Below the pieces are notes generated by a model. It was not told where the DNA came from, searched no databases, and saw only the letters and a program-made list of their open reading frames with translations. Shown piece by piece: positions 35,211 to 41,534 of a stretch of DNA of 49,709 bases. This DNA is from Paucimonas sp. (GTDB lineage Bacteria > Pseudomonadota > Gammaproteobacteria > Pseudomonadales > Pseudomonadaceae). A program made the translations under genes and the position numbers. Positions within the stretch are counted from its first letter, which is position 1. Every line of letters begins with the position of its first letter. The DNA lies in contig JAIRVG010000084.1 of assembly GCA_031253995.1 (NCBI GenBank), forward strand, positions 1 through 49,709. Direction: 5' to 3'.

Positions 35211-36710
35211 TTACTCCTCGTGCGGCTCCCAGTCGCGGGTGCGGTCGACGGCCTTGAGCCAGCCGCTGTAGAGCTTCTCTTTTGCCGCTTCATCGAGCTG
35301 CGGGGTGAACTCGCGCTCGATCAGCGCCTTGCCGCGCAGTTCGTCGAGGCCGCTCCAGAAGCCGCAGGCCAGGCCGGCCAGGTAGGCGGCGCCGAGGGCG
35401 GTGGTCTCGCGCATCTGTGGGCGCTCGACGCAGGTGCCGAGGATGTCCGCCTGGAACTGCATGAGGAAGTTGTTGGCCACCGCGCCGCCGTCCACGCGCA
35501 GGGCGCTGAGGCGCTGGCCGCAGTCCTGCTGCATGGCGTCGAGGACGTCGCGGGTCTGGTAGGCGATGGACTCCAGGGCGGCACGAATGATGTGGTCGAC
35601 CTTGACCCCGCGGGTCAGGCCGAACAGCGCGCCACGGGCGTACGGGTCCCAGTACGGCGCGCCGAGGCCGGTGAAGGCCGGCACCAGGTACACGCCGTTG
35701 CTGTCCTTGACCTTGCTGGCGAAGTACTCGGTGTCGTGGGCGTCGTTGACGATCTTCAGTTCGTCACGCAGCCACTGCACCGTGGAGCCGCCGTTGAACA
35801 CCGCGCCTTCCAGGGCATAGGCCACTTCGCCGCGCGGACCGCAGGCGATGGTGGTGAGCAGGCCGTGGGACGACTGCACTGCCTTTTCGCCGGTGTTCAT
35901 CAGCAGGAAGCAGCCGGTGCCGTAGGTGTTCTTGGCCTGGCCCGGCTCCACGCACATCTGGCCGAACAGCGCGGCCTGTTGGTCGCCGGCGATACCGGCG
36001 ATGGCGATATTGCTCTTGGTGTAGCCATAGATTTCCGAGGACGGACGCACCGGCGGCAGCATCGCTTTCGGGATGCCCAGCACCTCCAGCATCTTTTCAT
36101 CCCACTGCAGGGTGTGGATGTTGAACAGCATGGTCCGCGAGGCGTTGGTGTAGTCGGTGACATGCACCTTGCCGCCGGAGAATTTCCAGATCAGCCAGGT
36201 ATCGACGGTGCCGAACAGCAGCTCGCCACGCTCTGCGCGCTCGCGCACGCCGTCGACGTTGTCGAGGATCCATTTCAGCTTGGTCCCGGAGAAGTACGGG
36301 TCGGTGACCAGGCCGGTGGTCTCGCGGATGTAGTCCTGCAGGCCGTCGCGCTTGAGCTGCTCGCAGATCTCGGTGCTGCGCCGGCATTGCCAGACGATGG
36401 CGTTGTACACCGGACGCCCGGTTTCCTTGTCCCACACCACCGTGGTTTCACGCTGGTTGGTGATGCCGATGGCGGCCACCTGGTCGTGGCTGATACCGGC
36501 CTGGGCCAGGGCTTCGACCATGGTCGCGCTCTGGGTGGCGAAGATTTCCATCGGGTCGTGCTCGACCCAGCCGGCTTGCGGGTAGTGCTGGGCGAACTCG
36601 CGCTGGGAGGTACCGACAACGTTTGCGTCGCGGTCGAAGATGATGGCCCGCGAACTGGTCGTGCCCTGGTCCAGGGCGATGATGTAGTTCTTGTTCTGAA
36701 GGTCTGTCAT
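35211..36710 (-). CDS. glpK: Glycerol kinase
   Basis: 499 residues, the standard length for FGGY-family glycerol kinase, which phosphorylates glycerol to glycerol-3-phosphate. Visible motifs: the phosphate-binding ALDQGTTSSRAIIFD near 13-27, WQCRRSTEICEQL, GTVDTWLIWKFSGGKVHVTDYTNASRTMLF, and the late YQTRDVLDAMQQD with GGAVANNFLMQFQADI. It is the second gene of glpFK, 57 bp after glpF with a small hairpin at the glpF stop. Confidence 0.97.
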   Translation of the reverse strand: MTDLQNKNYIIALDQGTTSSRAIIFDRDANVVGTSQREFAQHYPQAGWVEHDPMEIFATQSATMVEALAQAGISHDQVAAIGITNQRETTVVWDKETGRPVYNAIVWQCRRSTEICEQLKRDGLQDYIRETTGLVTDPYFSGTKLKWILDNVDGVRERAERGELLFGTVDTWLIWKFSGGKVHVTDYTNASRTMLFNIHTLQWDEKMLEVLGIPKAMLPPVRPSSEIYGYTKSNIAIAGIAGDQQAALFGQMCVEPGQAKNTYGTGCFLLMNTGEKAVQSSHGLLTTIACGPRGEVAYALEGAVFNGGSTVQWLRDELKIVNDAHDTEYFASKVKDSNGVYLVPAFTGLGAPYWDPYARGALFGLTRGVKVDHIIRAALESIAYQTRDVLDAMQQDCGQRLSALRVDGGAVANNFLMQFQADILGTCVERPQMRETTALGAAYLAGLACGFWSGLDELRGKALIEREFTPQLDEAAKEKLYSGWLKAVDRTRDWEPHEE

Positions 36711-36753
36711 GTCGTTGGCCTTGCAGTGAAAGAGGTTGAGGTCAGGGCTCGGC

Positions 36754-36769
36754 GATCCGCGTGCGGATC
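36754..36769 (-). other. Small hairpin at the glpF/glpK junction
   Basis: GATCCGC-gt-GCGGATC is a perfect 7-bp stem that begins inside the glpF stop codon. It may tune the ratio of GlpF to GlpK from one mRNA. Confidence 0.5.
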
Positions 36770-37619
36770 AGGAGGTCTGGGTCTTGCCCTGAGCGTTGTC
36801 GTCGGTTTCTGCGCCGGTCGCGGAGGCATTGGGCAGGCTGCGGGCGAAGACGCCACGGTACAGTGCGGCACCAATGCTGGCTCCCATGATCGGCGCGAAA
36901 ACCGGAACGAGGAAGTAGGGAATGTCACGTCCACCGGTAAAGGCCACTTCGCCCCAGCCGGCCAGGAAGGTCATCAGCTTGGGCCCGAAATCCCGCGCCG
37001 GGTTCATCGCGAAGCCGGTCAGCGGGCCCATGGCGCTGCCGATCACGGCGATCAGCAGGCCGATCAGCAGCGGTGCCAGCGGGCCGCGGGGCAGGCCGTT
37101 GTTGTCGTCGGTCAGGGCCATGATCACGGCCATGAGGATGGCGGTGATGATCACCTCGACGAGGAACGCCTGGCCGGTGGACAGCGCCGGGTGCGGATAG
37201 GTGGAGAACACCGAGGCCAGTTCCAGGCTGGCCTGGCTGCCGCGGACCATGGCGTGGGTCTGTTCGTAATCGAAGAACAGGTTGCTGTACAGCGCGTAGA
37301 CGAGCGCCGCGCCGCAGAAGGCGCCAGCGACCTGGGCGAGGATGTAGAAGGGCAGCCTGGCTTTCTCGAAGCCGGCGAAGATGCACAGGGCGATGCTCAC
37401 GGCCGGGTTCAGGTGCGCGCCGGAGATTCCGGCGGTCAGGTAGATCGCCATGCTGACGCCGACACCCCAGATGATGCTGATTTCCCACAGGCCGAAGCTG
37501 GCACCCGCGACCTTGAGCGCGGCGACGCAGCCGGTGCCGAAGAAGATCAGGAGCGCGGTGCCGAAGAACTCGGCCATGCATTGGCTGGACAACGTCGGTT
37601 GTTGTAGAGCGGTCGTCAT
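36768..37619 (-). CDS. glpF: Glycerol uptake facilitator (aquaglyceroporin)
   Basis: 283 residues, six membrane helices plus two half-helices of the MIP family. The first NPA motif is in GAHLNPAVSIAL and the second in GFAMNPARDFGPKL, whose D after NPAR marks a glycerol-type channel. N-terminus AEFFGTALLIFFGTGCVAA is typical GlpF. It lets glycerol diffuse through the inner membrane, and GlpK traps it. The upstream leader has a ribosome site GAGG (37627-37630) and an exact Crc/Hfq-type motif next to it; a weaker GlpR-like site is further upstream. Confidence 0.96.
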   Translation of the reverse strand: MTTALQQPTLSSQCMAEFFGTALLIFFGTGCVAALKVAGASFGLWEISIIWGVGVSMAIYLTAGISGAHLNPAVSIALCIFAGFEKARLPFYILAQVAGAFCGAALVYALYSNLFFDYEQTHAMVRGSQASLELASVFSTYPHPALSTGQAFLVEVIITAILMAVIMALTDDNNGLPRGPLAPLLIGLLIAVIGSAMGPLTGFAMNPARDFGPKLMTFLAGWGEVAFTGGRDIPYFLVPVFAPIMGASIGAALYRGVFARSLPNASATGAETDDNAQGKTQTS

Positions 37620-37635
37620 TCGATTACCTCGGTTC

Positions 37636-37643
37636 TTGTTGTT
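37636..37643 (-). promoter_or_regulatory. Crc/Hfq-type motif in the glpF leader
   Basis: On the minus strand AACAACAA is an exact AAnAAnAA match 5 bases upstream of the glpF ribosome site GAGG. Hfq/Crc bound here would directly block GlpF translation during catabolite repression. Confidence 0.6.
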
Positions 37644-37733
37644 GTGAGGCGCTGTCAGCGCTCGACAGAAACCCGGCAGAAATCCCCATTTCGGCCAGGT
37701 GGACGGTGTGGATGCACCTTATAAGGGCATCAC

Positions 37734-37753
37734 GATATTCAGATTCGAAAAAA
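37734..37753. promoter_or_regulatory. Weak GlpR-like site upstream of glpF
   Basis: The right half TTCGAAAAAA fits the GlpR half-site at 9 of 10 positions, the left half GATATTCAGA at 6 of 10. It lies about 115-135 bp upstream of glpF in AT-rich DNA shared with the divergent ybaK. Confidence 0.45.
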
Positions 37754-37922
37754 TATAGACAAGAAACGCTTATGTCAAAGGTCGAAAGCGAACCATCAAC
37801 CACAAACTGACCGGCGTCATACATGGCGTTCTGGTGATGTCCTACAGGCCAATGGTTGCTGGGCAAGATTTGTCCTACAGTAGCGACCGAACGGAAACTG
37901 AAGACTGTCGTTGGAGCCCCGC

Positions 37923-38393
37923 ATGACCCCTGCCCTGGATCTGTTGAAGAAAGTTCGCGCCGAACATCGCATCCACAGTTACGAACATGACCCCAAAGCC
38001 GCGTCCTACGGCCTCGAAGCTGCGGAGAAGCTCAATCTGAATCCGAAGCAGGTGTTCAAGACCCTGCTGGCGGCGACGGAAAAGGGCGAGCTGCTGGTGG
38101 CGGTGGTGCCGGTGGTGGGGACATTGGACCTGAAGGCGCTGGCCCAGGCGGCGGGGGCGAAGAAATGCGAGATGGCGGACCCGGCAGCAGCGCAGCGTTC
38201 CACTGGCTACCTGGTTGGTGGAATTAGCCCACTTGGTCAGAAGAAACGTCTGAGGACATTTATCGATCAATCCTCACAGGCATTCGAGACAATTCATGTC
38301 AGTGCCGGGCGGCGGGGGTTGGAGGTGGAGTTGGCGGCGGGGGTGTTGGCGGAGCATACCCAAGGGAAGTTCGCGGATATTGGACGGGAGTAG
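37923..38393 (+). CDS. ybaK: YbaK-type Cys-tRNA(Pro) deacylase
   Basis: 156 residues of the YbaK/EbsC family, which hydrolyses mischarged Cys-tRNA(Pro) in the cytoplasm. The family fingerprints are HDPKAASYGLEAAEKL, VFKTLL in the core strand, LAQAAGAKKCEMADPAAAQRSTGYLVGGISPLGQKKRL and the terminal GLEVELA. The start at 37923 is preceded by GGAG. It is divergent from glpF. Confidence 0.93.
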   Translation: MTPALDLLKKVRAEHRIHSYEHDPKAASYGLEAAEKLNLNPKQVFKTLLAATEKGELLVAVVPVVGTLDLKALAQAAGAKKCEMADPAAAQRSTGYLVGGISPLGQKKRLRTFIDQSSQAFETIHVSAGRRGLEVELAAGVLAEHTQGKFADIGRE

Positions 38394-38483
38394 GCGGACC
38401 GCCAACATCCTGCGACGACTTGCTGATTCAAGGAGGCCGTTGAGGGTGTAAGCTTCCAGGCAGATTTCACTATCGAGGCTGCC

Positions 38484-38726
38484 ATGAGCGGAATATCCCT
38501 GGATCTGCCAGAAGACCTGTCGAACTCGCTCGCCGACCTGGCCAAGGCCAGCGGTCAAAGCGTGAGCTACCTGGCGGAAGATGTCCTTCGTGACTACATC
38601 GAACATGAGAGAAGCCTGACTGCACAGATTGAACTGGCTGTGCAGGAAGCCGATCAAGGCCGGTTCGCTACGGACGCACAGGTAGCGGCCATGCGTGCAC
38701 GGCGCTGGAGCAGGAATGCAGATTGA
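38484..38726 (+). CDS. Ribbon-helix-helix (CopG/ParD-like) antitoxin
   Basis: 80 residues. An N-terminal ribbon-helix-helix with SLDLPEDLSNSLADLAKASGQSVSYLAEDVL, the pattern of CopG/ParD antitoxins, is followed by a charged tail (IELAVQEADQGRFATDAQVAAM) of the kind that wraps the toxin. It overlaps the toxin gene by 11 bp, the usual type II toxin-antitoxin layout. It should bind its own promoter and neutralise the toxin. Confidence 0.85.
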   Translation: MSGISLDLPEDLSNSLADLAKASGQSVSYLAEDVLRDYIEHERSLTAQIELAVQEADQGRFATDAQVAAMRARRWSRNAD

Positions 38727-39000
38727 GTGGCTTGAAAGAGCGCTCAATAACCTGGAAGACGAAGCCAGTTACATCGCACTTGAGAATCCGAAGGCAGCTG
38801 ACGATTTCGTTGACGCCATTTTTGCCAGTGTGGACAAGCTTGCTCAATTTCCTGCAATGGGGCGTGAAGGGCGGGTCAAGAATACGCGTGAATGGGCGGT
38901 TCCCAATTGGTCGTATCTTATTCCCTATAGAGTTCGAGGACGTCGGCTCCAGATACTGGGCGTCTTTCATACCCGGCAGCGGCCACGTTCCAGTTGGTAA
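38716..39000 (+). CDS. RelE/ParE-superfamily toxin
   Basis: 94 residues. The sequence IEWLERALNNLEDEASYIALENPKAADDFV at the start and FPAMGREGRVKNTREWAV then YLIPYRVRGRRLQILGVFHTRQ at the end is the RelE/ParE fold (ParE-like RES-type end). Toxins of this kind poison gyrase or cut ribosome-bound mRNA; which applies cannot be decided here. GGAG/AGGA lies before the ATG inside the antitoxin gene. A strong terminator follows at 39057. Confidence 0.87.
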   Translation: MQIEWLERALNNLEDEASYIALENPKAADDFVDAIFASVDKLAQFPAMGREGRVKNTREWAVPNWSYLIPYRVRGRRLQILGVFHTRQRPRSSW

Positions 39001-39056
39001 AGGTATCGCCGCAGTTCTGATGAGCGCCGTGGCGTGTGGATGAGAGTTGAAAGAAG

Positions 39057-39085
39057 AAGGCCGTCACATCCGTGACGGCCTTTTT
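39057..39085. terminator. Bidirectional Rho-independent terminator
   Basis: AAGGCCGTCAC-atcc-GTGACGGCCTT is a perfect 11-bp stem followed by TTTTT on the plus strand, with A-rich DNA on the left. It separates the toxin-antitoxin operon from the convergent argF-ATPase operon. Confidence 0.92.
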
Positions 39086-39088
39086 CTT

Positions 39089-40174
39089 TCAATGTGCCGC
39101 GCTATGCGGCAGCCTTGCCTCGACACTCCCCGAGGCCGCAAACAGCACCAGGTGATCCGCCGACACCGCAATCCCCACATCCTGCCCGACCGGGTAATCC
39201 AGATGGCTGGGGAAGATCGCCTCAAGCTGAGTACCGGTCGCCAGCTGCAGCCGGTACAGGGTCGAAGCTCCCTGGAAGCTCTTGCCGCTGACCCGTGCAG
39301 TCAGCGCACTGTCGGCGGCATGCACGATGTCGTCGGGGCGCAGCAGCACGTCCACCGCACCTCCCACCGGCAAGCTGTAGGCACGGTTGCCGCGCAGTTC
39401 ACCGAGCTCGGTCTGCACCGTTTCCGGGCTCAGCAACTGGCCGCGGATGAAGTAGCCCTGGCCGATGAAGCTGGCCACGAACGGCGTCGCCGGCTCGTGG
39501 TAGAGGTTGTACGGGGTGTCCCATTGCTCCAGGCGGCCTTCCTTGAACACGCCGACATGGTCGCTGACGGCGAAGGCCTCTTCCTGGTCGTGGGTCACCA
39601 GGATCGCGCTGGTGCCGCGGCTCTTGAGGATGTCGCGGACCTCATGGCTGAGGCGGCGGCGCAGTTCGACGTCGAGGTTGGAGAACGGCTCGTCGAGCAG
39701 CAGCAACTGCGGCTCGGGGGCCAGGGCGCGGGCCAGGGCCACGCGCTGCTGCTGGCCGCCAGACAGTTCGTGCGGGTAGCGCCCGCCAAGACCGTCGAGC
39801 TTGACCAGTTCCAGCATCTCCTTGACCACATCCTGCTTGCGCGGATGCTTGCCCAGGCCGAAGGCGATGTTTTCCGCCACGGTCAGGTGGGGGAACAGCG
39901 CGTAGTCCTGGAACACCATGCCGATCCGGCGCTTTTCCGGGGCCAGGGTGAACCCGGCCCTGGAAATGACCTCGCCGGCCAGCTGGATCTCGCCTTCATG
40001 CACCGGCTCGAAGCCGGCGATGGCGCGCAGGGTGGTGGTCTTGCCGCAGCCCGACGACCCCAGCAGGCAACCGATGTCGCCAGCGTTGAGGTGCAGGTTG
40101 AGGTTCTGGACGATGCGCGCCTCGCCATAGCCGCAGGCGAGGTTGCGCAGGTTGAGCAGTAGGGCTTGACTCAT
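39089..40174 (-). CDS. Fbp/Pot-type ABC transporter ATP-binding protein (orphan)
   Basis: 361 residues. The ATPase domain has Walker A GSSGCGKTT (39-47), Q-loop VFQDYALFPHL, signature LSGGQQQRVALARAL, Walker B LLLLDEPFSNLD and VTHDQEEAF; the C-terminus after about 240 is a TOBE-type regulatory domain. It resembles ferric-iron (FbpC) or polyamine/thiamine importer ATPases. No permease or binding protein is nearby. It overlaps argF by an ATGA (40171-40174) and is therefore expressed with arginine biosynthesis, as I recall also for other P. putida strains. Substrate unknown. Confidence 0.88.
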   Translation of the reverse strand: MSQALLLNLRNLACGYGEARIVQNLNLHLNAGDIGCLLGSSGCGKTTTLRAIAGFEPVHEGEIQLAGEVISRAGFTLAPEKRRIGMVFQDYALFPHLTVAENIAFGLGKHPRKQDVVKEMLELVKLDGLGGRYPHELSGGQQQRVALARALAPEPQLLLLDEPFSNLDVELRRRLSHEVRDILKSRGTSAILVTHDQEEAFAVSDHVGVFKEGRLEQWDTPYNLYHEPATPFVASFIGQGYFIRGQLLSPETVQTELGELRGNRAYSLPVGGAVDVLLRPDDIVHAADSALTARVSGKSFQGASTLYRLQLATGTQLEAIFPSHLDYPVGQDVGIAVSADHLVLFAASGSVEARLPHSAAH

Positions 40175-41094
40175 GCGTGGTGGTAGGCCGGTTCAACAAG
40201 GAATTCGAGAAGTGCCTTCTGTGCATGCAGGCGGTTTTCAGCCTGGTCCCAGGCGACCGAGCGTGGGTCGTCGAGCAGGTCCATGCTGATTTCCTCGCCA
40301 CGGTGGGCAGGCAGGCAGTGCATGAACAGGGCATCGGGGGCGGCCAGGTCGAGCAGTTCGCGGGTGACCTGGTACGGTGCGAAACGCTCCAGGCGCTTTG
40401 CGGTTTCCTCTTCCTGGCCCATGGAGGTCCAGACGTCGGTGCTGATCAGGTGGGCATCGCGCACCGCATCCTTCGGATCACGGACGATCTGCACGCGATC
40501 CCCTGCCTGGGCGACGAACTTCGGATTCGGCTCGTAGCCTTCCGGGCAGGCGATGCGCAGCTGGAAGTCGAACTGGATGGCCGCTTCTATATAGCTGTTG
40601 CACATGTTGTTGCCGTCGCCGATCCAGGCCACGGTCTTGCCCTGGATCGAGCCGCGGTGTTCGAGGAAGGTCTGCATGTCGGCCAACAACTGGCAGGGGT
40701 GCAGGTCGTCGGACAGGCCATTGATGACCGGTACGCGGGAATTGGCCGCGAACTCGGTCAGGGTGCTGTGGGCGAAGGTACGGATCATCACGGCATCGAG
40801 CATGCGCGACATGACGATGGCGCAGTCGCCGATCGGCTCGCCGCGGCCCAGCTGGGTGTCCCGTGGCGAGAGGAAGATCGCCTGGCCGCCGAGCTGGATC
40901 ATGCCGGCTTCGAAGGACAGCCGGGTACGGGTCGAGGATTTCTCGAAGATCATGCCCAGCACGCGGTTCTTCAGGGGCTCGAAGAGTACGCCGCGGTTAC
41001 GCAGGTCTTTCAGCTCGATCCCTCGGCGGATCACACTGACCAGTTCTTCGGCGGTGAAATCCATCAGGGAGAGAAAGTGCCTAGCGCTCATCAT
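40171..41094 (-). CDS. argF: Ornithine carbamoyltransferase (anabolic)
   Basis: 307 residues. The carbamoyl-phosphate site S-T-R-T-R is in EKSSTRTRLSFEAGM, the ornithine-side H-P-C-Q-L in SDDLHPCQLLADM, and the terminal catalytic HCLPAHRGEE is complete. The enzyme makes citrulline from ornithine in arginine synthesis. Two tandem ATGs are present; I took the first, with AAGG upstream. A sigma-70 promoter overlapped by an ArgR operator lies 112-139 bp upstream of the start, so arginine should repress it. The downstream ATPase is coupled by ATGA. Confidence 0.96.
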   Translation of the reverse strand: MMSARHFLSLMDFTAEELVSVIRRGIELKDLRNRGVLFEPLKNRVLGMIFEKSSTRTRLSFEAGMIQLGGQAIFLSPRDTQLGRGEPIGDCAIVMSRMLDAVMIRTFAHSTLTEFAANSRVPVINGLSDDLHPCQLLADMQTFLEHRGSIQGKTVAWIGDGNNMCNSYIEAAIQFDFQLRIACPEGYEPNPKFVAQAGDRVQIVRDPKDAVRDAHLISTDVWTSMGQEEETAKRLERFAPYQVTRELLDLAAPDALFMHCLPAHRGEEISMDLLDDPRSVAWDQAENRLHAQKALLEFLVEPAYHHA

Positions 41095-41196
41095 TGACTA
41101 CCTTTTTGCAACAGACCGCAGATCAGCAACAACCGGTTTTTCGGAAACACGGATGAGACCTGCGGCGTAAGCCGCACGGGGCGACGAAATAGGGGA

Positions 41197-41233
41197 AGGC
41201 GCAATACTATAATTAAATGTCGCGTCTTACCAA
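41197..41233 (+). promoter_or_regulatory. ArgR operator overlapping the argF promoter
   Basis: Two half-sites with the TGTCGC-N8-AA-N5 pattern and exact 21-bp period: AGGCGC-N8-AA (41197-41212), then TGTCGC-N8-AA (41218-41233). The second half is a perfect match, the first has 4 of 6 in the core plus AA. They cover the -10 and -35 of the argF promoter, as expected for repression by ArgR in Pseudomonas. Confidence 0.8.
41206..41233 (-). promoter_or_regulatory. Sigma-70 promoter of argF
   Basis: On the minus strand TTGGTA (41228-41233), 16 bp, TATAGT (41206-41211). The -10 matches at 5 of 6 and the -35 at 4 of 6. Start of transcription near 41198 would leave a leader of about 104 bases. Confidence 0.6.
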
Positions 41234-41338
41234 GTGGGGTTGCGCCGTGACGCCGGTGGCGCAGTGGAGGTCGCTTTGCGACCTTTCGCCGGCAAGCCAG
41301 CGCCAGCATGGGCGGCGGCGGTGCCATTGGTCTGCCGT

Positions 41339-41367
41339 TTCGACAGAGCAAGCGACCTTTGTACACT
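41339..41367 (+). promoter_or_regulatory. Candidate sigma-70 promoter for the molybdopterin oxidoreductase
   Basis: TTCGAC (41339-41344), a 17-bp spacer, then TACACT (41362-41367). The match is moderate; the rest of this 440-bp gap (41095-41534) holds the argF control region and one lone REP unit, and otherwise nothing I recognise. Confidence 0.4.
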
Positions 41368-41534
41368 GCCCGCGACGGCCTTTGCAATCGACCGACGGGG
41401 CTTTGTCGAGCATCTGGAACCATCGTCCAGGCTGATGCCGCGGGATTCACGCGACGAAGATCGCTGGCGACAGGCCCGGTGCCGGGCCATAGTCGGGGAC
41501 GGCACTCCCCCCGATCGCAGAACAAGAGGCGGCC

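Noticed and set aside
35220..37607. 795-codon plus-strand frame across glpK and glpF
   Set aside because: It spans two real genes and their gap on the other strand; no start signal and no recognisable domain.
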